DNA from: CAMEON01 sp045128275
Lineage (GTDB): Bacteria; Bacillota; Clostridia; Oscillospirales; CAG-272
Assembly: GCA_045128275.1 (NCBI GenBank)
Contig: JBGVRH010000036.1
Coordinates: 1 to 49,367, forward strand
Direction of reading: 5' to 3'
DNA: 49,367 bases
The translations under genes were made by a program, and so were the position numbers. Shown here in pieces: positions 32,133 to 40,037 of this stretch (position 1 is its first letter; the number at the start of each line of letters is the position of its first letter). The notes beneath the pieces are model-generated. The model ran no database searches. It was not told the DNA's origin and saw only the letters and a list, made by a program, of their open reading frames with translations.

Positions 32133-34775
32133 TTACTCCTCTTCCTCCGCTCCCTCCCAGAACGCCGCCAGATACTCATACAGGGACGGCGCGTCCCCTA
32201 CCGACGAGATCTGCTCCCAGTGCTCGGGGTACAGGTGGAGGTAAGGCTCCTCGGCGTAGCGGTCGTCCAGGAGCACCACCACCCCAAAGTCCTCGGGGCG
32301 GCGGATGACCCGCCCTGCGGCCTGGAGGACGTGGTTCATGCCGGGGTAGGTGTAGGCGTAGGCGTAGCCCTCGCCGCCGCTTCCCTCGCCGATGTCCCGC
32401 GTTTCGTCATAGTAGTCCCGCATGATGTTGCGCTCACTGGACAGGGCGGGGATGCCCACGCCCACGATGACGGTGCCGATCAGACACCGCCCGGGGAGAT
32501 CCACGCCCTCGGAGAAGGAGCCGCCCAGGACGCAAAAGCCCACCAGAAGCTCTTTCGAGTCGGGGGTAAAGGAGGCGATGAAGGCCTCTCTCTCGGCATA
32601 GGTCATGCCCGGCTTCTGCACCACGGTCTTGACGGTGGGGTATTTCTTTTGGAAGAGGGCATAGACCTTTTCCAGGTAGGCGTAGGAGGGGAAATAGACC
32701 ATGTAGTTCCCGCGCTTGGCGGAAACGGTGGCGGCGATGTAGCTCATGATGCGGCGGCAGGACTTGTCGCGGTCATCGTAGCGGGTGCTGACCTCCTCGC
32801 AGACCGCCACGCATAGGTGGTCGCGGGGGAAGGGGGACTCAAAATTCACCAGCACGCTGTCGCGGTCGCCTCCCAGGATGTCGGCGAAGTAATCGTTGGG
32901 GGTAAGGGTGGCGGAGAACAGCACCCGCGCCTCGGCCTTTTGCAGGATAGGGCGCAGGATCCCCGCGGGATCCAGGCAGGTGAGCTTCACCCGCACATCC
33001 TCCCCCTCCACCTTCACGAAGGTGGCGAAGCGGCGGTCGTAGTAGTCGGAGGCGGTGCGGAAGCCCCGCAGGGAGGTGGCCAGGCTGTCCACCGTGGGGT
33101 ACAGGGGGTGGGTCTGGTTCCGCCGCAGCCAGCGGTCGCAGAGGGTAGAGAGAGCCCGCACCGTCTCACACAGCACCACGGGCTGGTTGCGATCCAGGTC
33201 TACCCCGCGCCGTACACCGTCGCCATCCACGATCATGGACTCGGCGCAGGTACCGCTCATGCGGGACAGGGCACCTATGAGGTCGTCCAGAGAGCCCGAT
33301 CTCAGACGGGGGGCGGTCTTGTCCTCCTCGTCGTAATCCGCGTCCTCGGTGGGGAAGATGAGGTCGGTGCCGATGCGGGTCTCCCAGGCGTGCATGGTAT
33401 CCTGGGCGGCCATGACCTCGGTGAGGGAGAGGGAGCCGCTGTACATATCCCTGGCGCGGTCGGGGAGGTTGTGGGCCTCGTCGATGAGGAAGATATAGCG
33501 ATGCCCCTCGGTGTGGGGGATGCCCTCGGTGAAGTAGCGGCGAAGGTAGACCGAGGGGGAGAAAACGTAGTTGTAGTCGCAGATGACCACCTCGCACAGC
33601 TCCGAGAGATCCAGGGCCAGCTCATAGGGGCAGACCTGCCATTTCTGGGCGGCGGCGCGGATATCCAGCCCCGAGAAGACGGTCTTCCCGCTTGAGAGGA
33701 GGTCGAAGATCACCGACTCCACCTTATCATAATAGCCCTTGGCGAAGGGACAGGAGACGGGGTTGCAGTAGGTGGAAAGGCGGTTGCCCCCCGCCTTGGC
33801 GGCCTCGCAGATGCAAGCGGACTCCCGGGCGGTGATGACGCAGGCGCGGATGGGGGTGGTGGCCTCGTTCAGCTTTTGCACGGCGGAAAAGGCCTCGCGG
33901 CGGGTGGCGTTCTTGGCGGTGAGGTAGAAGATCTTGTCGCACTTCCCCTCTCCGAAGCAACGGACGGCGGGGTACAGGGTGGCTATGGTCTTACCGATGC
34001 CCGTGGGGGCTTCGGCGAACAGGGTCTTTCCCGCCCGCATATCCCGCCAGCACTCCCGGATCATGTCCTGCTGGGCGTCTCTGACCTCGGTATAGGGGAA
34101 GATGGCCCGCTTGGCGGTCTTACGCAGGGTGGTCTCCCGCTCGTACAGATCCTTGGCGCGGGGGAGAATCATGCGCAGGATGGCGGAATACGCCCCCGCC
34201 AGCTGTCTCTCGGTCATGACCGAATCGGCAAAGTAGGCCTCCTCCTCGTGGCCGGGGCGGACGTAGGTCAGGCGCAGGGTGACGGTGGACAGCCCCTTGG
34301 CGGCGCAGAGGAAGTAGCCGTAGCAGGTGAGCTGGGCCAGATCCGACTCGCGGGGGGAGCGGACGTAGTAGTCGGCGTTGCCCGTGACGGATTTGATCTC
34401 CTCCACCACGCATCCTCCTGCGGGATCGTACCACACTCCGTCGGCGCGGCCGCTGACCGAAAAAGCCACCCCGTCCATGCGGCAGGTGTGGCGCAGAGTC
34501 ACCTCGGCGTGGTAGGCGGGCTCGGGCAGAGGCTCGGCGGGCAGATGGAGCTCCTCGGAGCCGCGGGGCTTTCGGACAGGCTCGGCCGTTCCACCCAGCC
34601 CCTTCCCCGCCTCGCGGAGAGTGCGGAGCTTTTCGTGGGTCGCCCGCCCCTCCTCGGCGCGGCGGTAGAGATCCACAGGAGGCACGCGGTTGTCCAGACT
34701 GCCCCCCTTGAATGCCAGGGCGCAAAGCTCGCGGACGGATATTTCGATGAAGTCGGTTTGGGGGTTGTAATGCAT
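32133..34775 (-). CDS. Rad3/DinG-type DNA helicase with N-terminal nuclease-like domain
   Basis: An 880-residue XPD/DinG-family helicase. Walker A APTGIGKT (about residue 259), DEAHNLPDRA (about 431) and the C-terminal helicase motifs (FPSYAYLEKV and a Q-x-x-GR-x-x-R-like QAAGRVIRR) are present. Between the first two lies a four-cysteine cluster (CIC, YCNPVSC, about residues 318-345) for a 4Fe-4S centre. Residues ~85-190 look like a PD-(D/E)XK nuclease: GRADGVW, then VEEIKS, then QLTCYGY. Such proteins unwind and may trim damaged or flapped DNA. The start at 34775 lies seven bases after AAAGGAGG; the upstream extension lies in a repeat. Nuclease activity is inferred from motifs. Confidence 0.9.
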   Translation of the reverse strand: MHYNPQTDFIEISVRELCALAFKGGSLDNRVPPVDLYRRAEEGRATHEKLRTLREAGKGLGGTAEPVRKPRGSEELHLPAEPLPEPAYHAEVTLRHTCRMDGVAFSVSGRADGVWYDPAGGCVVEEIKSVTGNADYYVRSPRESDLAQLTCYGYFLCAAKGLSTVTLRLTYVRPGHEEEAYFADSVMTERQLAGAYSAILRMILPRAKDLYERETTLRKTAKRAIFPYTEVRDAQQDMIRECWRDMRAGKTLFAEAPTGIGKTIATLYPAVRCFGEGKCDKIFYLTAKNATRREAFSAVQKLNEATTPIRACVITARESACICEAAKAGGNRLSTYCNPVSCPFAKGYYDKVESVIFDLLSSGKTVFSGLDIRAAAQKWQVCPYELALDLSELCEVVICDYNYVFSPSVYLRRYFTEGIPHTEGHRYIFLIDEAHNLPDRARDMYSGSLSLTEVMAAQDTMHAWETRIGTDLIFPTEDADYDEEDKTAPRLRSGSLDDLIGALSRMSGTCAESMIVDGDGVRRGVDLDRNQPVVLCETVRALSTLCDRWLRRNQTHPLYPTVDSLATSLRGFRTASDYYDRRFATFVKVEGEDVRVKLTCLDPAGILRPILQKAEARVLFSATLTPNDYFADILGGDRDSVLVNFESPFPRDHLCVAVCEEVSTRYDDRDKSCRRIMSYIAATVSAKRGNYMVYFPSYAYLEKVYALFQKKYPTVKTVVQKPGMTYAEREAFIASFTPDSKELLVGFCVLGGSFSEGVDLPGRCLIGTVIVGVGIPALSSERNIMRDYYDETRDIGEGSGGEGYAYAYTYPGMNHVLQAAGRVIRRPEDFGVVVLLDDRYAEEPYLHLYPEHWEQISSVGDAPSLYEYLAAFWEGAEEEE

Positions 34776-34811
34776 ACGGGTGCCTCCTTTCGTTTTTTTT
34801 GTTGGGCGGGA

Positions 34812-34932
34812 AGATACAAGATACAAGATACAAGATACAAGATACGAGATACAAGATACAAGATAGAAAACACAAGAGACGTAGGGAGCGCGACCTATCT
34901 TGTATCTCTGTATCTTGTATCTATGTATCTTA
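34812..34932 (-). repeat. Heptad hairpin element, GATACAA type, longest tandem array
   Basis: The left arm 34812-34866 carries seven or so GATACAA units, and the right arm 34896-34932 carries complementary units. The right arm begins at the stop codon of the DUF4838 gene itself (on the minus strand TAA is followed directly by GATACA). It fills the whole gap to the helicase gene. Confidence 0.9.
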
Positions 34933-36579
34933 CCCCACCTCTACCCACGGCACGTCCGCGCCCTCGTTGAGTCTGGTCACCTCCAGCCGCTTGCAGTCGG
35001 CGTAGAAGGCATTCATCAGCCCTTCAAAGGCGGTCTCGTCGGCAAACTCGCCCCGCTTGCCGTCCAGCTTGAACCAGCGGTGGCAGAGGGCGGAGCGCTC
35101 CACGTGCTCGGCGGCCAATTCGGCGGGAATCCCGAAGCCGCCCGCGGTGCTACCGCCCGCCAGCGCGGCCTTGTAGGCATCTGCCCACAGGGCATCCAGC
35201 ATGGGGATATCCTCGTCGGGGATGAGGGGATTCCAGAGATTGGCGGCGGAGATCACCAGATTGAAGTGGAGATCCTTGACCTTTTCGTGGATGTAGTCCA
35301 GATACTTCTGCACGAAGGGCGCGCCCGCGCCGTAGTAGGTCTCCATAAAGGCGTCGGTGTCCATAGCCTCATCGGGGTTCCACAGAGCCTTGGTCAGCAT
35401 GTAGGCGCGAAGCTCACCGAACTCGCCGCTCCGGCCTCCCGTGTAGTTGCCCTGCTCGAACACACCCTTGACGCTGTGGGCGGCGAAATACCGGGCATTA
35501 TCCTGCAGGGTGCGCAGGTTGGGGAAGGGGGTGAGGTACTGGGCAAAATCCGTGGTGTAGTCCCAGATGTAGAGGCGGTCGCAGATCTTCTCCCAGCCCT
35601 CGATCCAGGACTTGGTGTGCGCGTTGCGGGGACACTCCTCAATGGTGTGGGAGGAGCAGCCGCCGGTACACATCCGCACCATGACGTTGTGGCGGGGTCT
35701 TGTGAGCTTGGGAGGGACGGTGGAATACTGGTAGGCCAGGGTATCAATGGCCACCTTGGGGAACTCCGGCTCGATGGCCTCGGCCACGGCATTGACGAAG
35801 CGGATGAGACTGCCCGCGGGAGAGCCCTCCTCGGCATCCACGGCGGCGCAGGCGGGGCAGGTGCAGTAGGACTCTATGACGAAGCTGTCGTTCTGGGACA
35901 CCGACACGATCTCGGCCAGGGGGTTCTCACGGAGCCAGCCCTTGACCCGCTCAATGACGATGGCCAGCACCTCGGGGTTGGAGAGGCAAAGCTGGGAGTA
36001 AAGGTGCTTGGCGGATCTCTCTCCGTTGATCATGGAGAAGTATTCGGGATGGGTCTCAAAAAACTCCTCGGCGGGGATCAAGCGCTCAAAGGTATGGACA
36101 AAGTGAGGCCCCGCGTAGCCGATACAGCCGCCCCACTCGGGAGGGATATCCCGTCGGTGGGAGCCGCCTCCCGCCAGGCCCGCGTTGATGCGGCGCTTCA
36201 CGGCGAAGTCGGGACGGTAGGTACAGGTCCAGTAGAGGTCGCGGAACTCGAAGGGGGAGACCTCGGTGATGTCCAGCCCCTCGGGGAGAGCGGCGGCCAC
36301 CTCGGCGGGGGTGAGGGTAGGGATCACCTCGGTATCCTCGGCGTAGAAGCGGCAGCCCAACAGCTCCAGCAGGCGGTACACGGCGTACAGAACGCCTCGG
36401 CCGTTGCCGCCCGACAGGGTGATCTTCCCATTTTTCACGGTGATCTTAAGCCCGTCGGCGGGGAGGGAGGGGTCGATCTTCAGCTCGGTATGGATGGAAA
36501 CGCCCATGCGCTCCAGGTAGCGGTTCAGCTCGGCGGCGGCAGTCATGACGGCGGAGTCGGTGGTAAGTTCTACGGACAT
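34930..36579 (-). CDS. DUF4838 family protein (putative glycoside-active enzyme)
   Basis: A 549-residue cytoplasmic protein. The N-terminus has the small alpha/beta domain also found before several glycoside hydrolases, ending in GRGVLYAVYRLLELLGCRFYAED (quoted in part); the rest is the DUF4838 domain, a TIM-barrel-like region with SVSQNDS and CTCPAC. Members are common in gut polysaccharide-use loci, but I know of no firmly assigned activity. No signal peptide. The start follows AGGAGG by seven bases; the longer open frame covers the promoter and is not coding. It is transcribed divergently from the alpha-L-rhamnosidase gene, so both may act on the same oligosaccharide. Confidence 0.82.
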   Translation of the reverse strand: MSVELTTDSAVMTAAAELNRYLERMGVSIHTELKIDPSLPADGLKITVKNGKITLSGGNGRGVLYAVYRLLELLGCRFYAEDTEVIPTLTPAEVAAALPEGLDITEVSPFEFRDLYWTCTYRPDFAVKRRINAGLAGGGSHRRDIPPEWGGCIGYAGPHFVHTFERLIPAEEFFETHPEYFSMINGERSAKHLYSQLCLSNPEVLAIVIERVKGWLRENPLAEIVSVSQNDSFVIESYCTCPACAAVDAEEGSPAGSLIRFVNAVAEAIEPEFPKVAIDTLAYQYSTVPPKLTRPRHNVMVRMCTGGCSSHTIEECPRNAHTKSWIEGWEKICDRLYIWDYTTDFAQYLTPFPNLRTLQDNARYFAAHSVKGVFEQGNYTGGRSGEFGELRAYMLTKALWNPDEAMDTDAFMETYYGAGAPFVQKYLDYIHEKVKDLHFNLVISAANLWNPLIPDEDIPMLDALWADAYKAALAGGSTAGGFGIPAELAAEHVERSALCHRWFKLDGKRGEFADETAFEGLMNAFYADCKRLEVTRLNEGADVPWVEVG

Positions 36580-36612
36580 GGCGGTACCTCCTGTATTTTC
36601 AACTTCCCTACT

Positions 36613-36641
36613 ATTATACGCAAAACCCCCGAAAATGTCAA
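36613..36641 (-). promoter_or_regulatory. Sigma-A promoter of DUF4838 gene
   Basis: On the minus strand TTGACA (36641-36636) and TATAAT (36618-36613) are exactly 17 bases apart. Confidence 0.92.
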
Positions 36642-36703
36642 GGGATTCGCCCAATTTCCCCGCCATCCAACAGGAAAAATTCGGACAAATCGACGGATTC
36701 TTC

Positions 36704-36732
36704 TTGACTTTTCGCCCCGAAAGTGGTATGAT
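36704..36732 (+). promoter_or_regulatory. Promoter of rhamnosidase gene
   Basis: TTGACT 36704-36709 and TATGAT 36727-36732 are 17 bases apart; the leader is about 90 bases. Confidence 0.85.
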
Positions 36733-36787
36733 ATCCTTGAGTAGGTATCGTGATGAGTACCAATACCTCATAATCAATCATTCCACA

Positions 36788-36805
36788 GGTAGGTGCGCAC
36801 CTACC
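36788..36805 (+). promoter_or_regulatory. 18-bp perfect palindrome in rhamnosidase leader (candidate operator)
   Basis: GGTAGGTGC and GCACCTACC form an uninterrupted palindrome just before the ribosome site. A related GTAGGTAT...ATACCT pair lies at about 36740-36768. Position downstream of the promoter fits a repressor site or an RNA hairpin. Confidence 0.6.
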
Positions 36806-36829
36806 AAAATTTCGAAAGGACTTACTGAC

Positions 36830-39370
36830 ATGATCTACATCCGACAAGTCTACCTGGACGGCACCCCCGTCAGCCAATCCGTATGCGAGTTTTCCTCCAA
36901 GCACGCCACTCCCACCCTCTCCTGGTCTGTGGGCGGCGGTAACCCTGACGACAAGCAGATCGCCTACACCCTCACCGCAAAGATCGGCGGCGAGACCGTC
37001 TTTGACAGCGGCCGCGTGGAGACCTCCCGCCAGTCCGCTTTGCTGGACGGCTTTACCTTCCCCGCGGGGGTCTACGCCACGGTCACCGTCACGGTGGAAT
37101 CCGCCACCGAGAAGACCGAGCCCGACACCGTGACCCTGTTCAACGGCACGCTTGACACCTTCCCCGGGGAGTGGATCACCTCGGCTGAGGATCAGGGCGA
37201 GCGGGTACTGCGGTTCGTCAAGAAATTCCACGTGGATAAGCCCGTGAAGAACGCGGTGCTGTACTACTGCGGTCTGGGCTACCACGATGCTATGCTGAAC
37301 GGCAAGACCGTTGACGGAGTGCGCCTTGATCCCGCCCACGCCAACTACGCCAAGACCTGCTACTACCGCGTCTCCCCCCTGTCCATGAGTCAAATGCAGG
37401 AGGGAGAGAACGAGCTGGAGATCGAGGTCGCTCCCGGCTGGCGCAAGAACGGCACCGACTTCATGTGGAGTATGCTGGGTGAGCGCAAGATCGAGTTCTA
37501 CGGCGACAGTATCCTGTGGGCGTACCTCCATATCACCTACGAGGACGGCACCACCGAGGACATTTCCACCGATACCTCGTGGGAATGCGCCCTCGATCCC
37601 CGCACCTCCTCCATCTTCAACGGCGAGACCTTTGACGCCTCCCTGAACAAGGACTTTGATGAGTGCGAGAAGATCCCCGTCAAGGCTGTCCCCGCCCCCG
37701 GCGGGGAGATGCGCCCCATGATCCTCCAGCCTATCGTGGATCAGGGCTATTTCGATCCCAAGGAGATCACTTCCCCCAAGCCCGGGGTGTTCGTGGTGGA
37801 CTTTGGGCAGAACATCGCGGGTGTGGTGAGCTTGGAGCTTCCCGAGAATATGAAGGCGGGGCACACCGTCACCATGACCCACACCGAGGAGCTGAACGAG
37901 GACGGCACCGTCTACACCGACACCCTCCGCAGTGCCAAGCAGACCGACACCTATATTGCCACAGGCGACAATCGTGATCTGGACCTGTGGATGCCCGAGT
38001 TCACCTACCACGGCTTCCGCTACTGTCAGATCACGGGCTTGGATCGTCTGGAGCCCTACATGATCGAGGCACGCCTCATCCACACCGATCTGGAGAACCG
38101 CTCCTCCTTCCGCTCCGGCTCTCCCATGATCAACGCCATCCAGGATGCCCTGGTCATGACGGAGCGGGACAACATGCACTCCATCCTCACCGACTGCCCC
38201 CAGAGAGATGAGCGCATGGCCTGGATGAACGATGCCACGGTGCGCTTTGAGGAAACCCCCTACAACTTCGATGCCTCCCGCATCCTTCCCAAGATTCTCC
38301 AGGACATCAAGAACGAGCAGAGAGCCGAGGGACAGTTCACCTGCTGTGCCCCCTTCATCTACGGCGGTCTTCCCGCCGATCCCGTCTGCTCCTCCTATCT
38401 GGTGGCCGCCAAGGAGGCGCTGATGCACTACGGCGAGCTGGGTGCTGTGGACGAGTTCTTCGACGGCATGGCCGCCTGGGAGGACTTCCTCCTGTCCCGC
38501 AGTCCTGACGGTACGGTGGACTACTCCTACTACGGCGACTGGGCGGCTCCCGCCTACGCCTGCCTCAGCGACGAGGGCGCCCCCAGCGCGGTGACTCCCG
38601 GCGTGGTCATGTCCACGGGCTACTCCTACTACAACTGTAAGCTCCTGGCCGACTTCGCCCGCCGCACGGGTCGTTCTGAGGCCGAGGCCAAGTACACCGA
38701 GAAGGCCGAGTACGTCCGCAAGGCCTTCCTGGACAAGTGGTTCGATCCCGAGACGGGCAAGGTGGCTACCGGCTCCATGGGCTGTCAGGCCTTCGCCCTG
38801 TGGCTGGGGATCCTGCCCGCCGAGTGTGAGGCCAAGGCCGCCGAGGTCATGCGAAACGACTTGGTGGAGAAGAACTACAAGTTCACCACGGGCAACCTCA
38901 ATACCCGCTACATGATGGATATGCTGACCAAGTTCGGCTATCTGGAGGACGCGTGGAAGGTCGTCACCTCGGACGAGTACCCCTCCTTCGGCTACATGTT
39001 CCAGAACGAGGCCACCACCATTTGGGAGCGCTTCGAGCTGAAGAAGAATCCCAACATGAACTCCCACAACCATCCCATGTACGGCGCGGTGGGCTACTGG
39101 TTCTACGCCTACCTCGGCGGCATCATCCCCACCGAGCCGGGCTTTAGCCGTGTCTCCATCAAGCCCTACTTCCCTGAAAAGCTCACCTCCTGCCACGCCG
39201 TGGTGGATACCGTCATGGGCGAGATCTCGGTGCGGTGGTCCAAGCGCTACGGCAAGCTCTACCTCTTCGTCCAGACTCCCTTCGGTGTCACCGCCGACGT
39301 GGACTTCGACGGCAAGGTGACCACCGTGGGCGCGGGGTATCATGTGTTTGAGAAGGAGCTGGAGGCGTAA
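36830..39370 (+). CDS. Alpha-L-rhamnosidase, GH78 family
   Basis: An 846-residue enzyme that removes terminal alpha-L-rhamnose from plant glycosides and polysaccharides by an inverting mechanism. Domain order is the GH78 one: N-terminal beta-sandwiches (including CGLGYHDAMLNGKTV and PGWRKNGTDF), an (alpha/alpha)6 barrel and a C-terminal beta-sandwich. The general-acid region reads DCPQRDERMAW-MNDA at about residue 455-470, and the general-base region ATTIWERFE near residue 730. The start at 36830 follows AAAGGA; a longer open frame upstream overlaps promoter and operator. No signal peptide, so it works on imported oligosaccharides. It is divergent from the DUF4838 gene and followed by a GNAT gene after 19 bases. 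Confidence 0.93.
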   Translation: MIYIRQVYLDGTPVSQSVCEFSSKHATPTLSWSVGGGNPDDKQIAYTLTAKIGGETVFDSGRVETSRQSALLDGFTFPAGVYATVTVTVESATEKTEPDTVTLFNGTLDTFPGEWITSAEDQGERVLRFVKKFHVDKPVKNAVLYYCGLGYHDAMLNGKTVDGVRLDPAHANYAKTCYYRVSPLSMSQMQEGENELEIEVAPGWRKNGTDFMWSMLGERKIEFYGDSILWAYLHITYEDGTTEDISTDTSWECALDPRTSSIFNGETFDASLNKDFDECEKIPVKAVPAPGGEMRPMILQPIVDQGYFDPKEITSPKPGVFVVDFGQNIAGVVSLELPENMKAGHTVTMTHTEELNEDGTVYTDTLRSAKQTDTYIATGDNRDLDLWMPEFTYHGFRYCQITGLDRLEPYMIEARLIHTDLENRSSFRSGSPMINAIQDALVMTERDNMHSILTDCPQRDERMAWMNDATVRFEETPYNFDASRILPKILQDIKNEQRAEGQFTCCAPFIYGGLPADPVCSSYLVAAKEALMHYGELGAVDEFFDGMAAWEDFLLSRSPDGTVDYSYYGDWAAPAYACLSDEGAPSAVTPGVVMSTGYSYYNCKLLADFARRTGRSEAEAKYTEKAEYVRKAFLDKWFDPETGKVATGSMGCQAFALWLGILPAECEAKAAEVMRNDLVEKNYKFTTGNLNTRYMMDMLTKFGYLEDAWKVVTSDEYPSFGYMFQNEATTIWERFELKKNPNMNSHNHPMYGAVGYWFYAYLGGIIPTEPGFSRVSIKPYFPEKLTSCHAVVDTVMGEISVRWSKRYGKLYLFVQTPFGVTADVDFDGKVTTVGAGYHVFEKELEA

Positions 39371-39389
39371 GGCGTTTTTGATAAACACA

Positions 39390-39902
39390 ATGGAATCAAG
39401 GAATATCATCTTGCGGACTCCGCAAGAACCCGATACCGAATTTCTCTATGAAATGTGTCTCGATCCCGCCCTCCAAAGCAGCGGTCTCCATGCCTTCCGT
39501 TCGATCTCCGAATGTCGTGAAGCCATCCGACAGTGGGCGATCTCAGACGGTTTCAAGGTGATCGCTGATGCCGCCACCCATACCCTCATTGGATACATCA
39601 GCCTCGGTGACATGAATCGGTATGAAGGGTATGTAGAGCTGGAATTCGCCATCGCCGCCGAGCAACGAAGTAGGGGCTATTGCACCGAGGCCGTTCGGAA
39701 AATGCTGGACTACGGCTTTGCCGACATGAATGCACAAGTCATGGCCGCGTGGGTGCGCTCCCATAACCTTGCCAGCGCAAGGGTATTGGAAAAATGCGGC
39801 TTCACCCTGGAAGGGCGGCTCCGCAAACACGCGCGGGACGGAAGTGATACGCTGTGTTACTCCATTCTAAAGGACGAATGGGAAAGGATACATAAAGCGT
39901 AA
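39390..39902 (+). CDS. GNAT family N-acetyltransferase, RimJ/RimL-like
   Basis: A 170-residue GCN5-related acetyltransferase. The acetyl-CoA loop is in EQRSRGYCTEAVRKML, and the family end pattern N-x-A-S-x-R-V-L-E-K-C-G-F is clear (NLASARVLEKCGF). RimJ/RimL-like proteins acetylate ribosomal protein ends, antibiotics or other small amines; the substrate is unknown. The gene begins 19 bases after the rhamnosidase stop and may be co-transcribed. No ribosome site lies directly ahead of ATG 39390; a TTG at 39378 in frame is an alternative start. A GC-rich inverted repeat follows the stop. Confidence 0.85.
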   Translation: MESRNIILRTPQEPDTEFLYEMCLDPALQSSGLHAFRSISECREAIRQWAISDGFKVIADAATHTLIGYISLGDMNRYEGYVELEFAIAAEQRSRGYCTEAVRKMLDYGFADMNAQVMAAWVRSHNLASARVLEKCGFTLEGRLRKHARDGSDTLCYSILKDEWERIHKA

Positions 39903-39906
39903 TGAT

Positions 39907-39985
39907 CCCGTAGGGGAGGGGTCTCCCCTCCCGACAACACCCTCAAAAATAGTATGCGGGAGGGGGATCCCCTCCCCTACAGTAG
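39907..39985 (+). repeat. Nested GC-rich inverted repeats
   Basis: GTAGGGGAGGGG and CTCCCCTCCC form one hairpin; GGGAGGGGGAT and CCCCTCCCCTAC form a second. The outer ends (CCGTAGGGGAGGGG and CCCCTCCCCTAC) can also pair across the whole stretch. It has no U-run and lies between the GNAT and phosphohexomutase genes. Confidence 0.7.
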
Positions 39986-40037
39986 AATCCCTTTAAAACC
40001 GTTTACAAAATATCGTATATAGAAAGGAACCGAACCC

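Noticed and set aside
20637..34932. CRISPR array
   Set aside because: Repeat units are 7 bases with no unique spacers and no cas genes; arms are inverted rather than direct.
36638..39409. 923-residue open frame opposite the rhamnosidase
   Set aside because: Shadow frame covering the whole GH78 gene and the divergent promoters.
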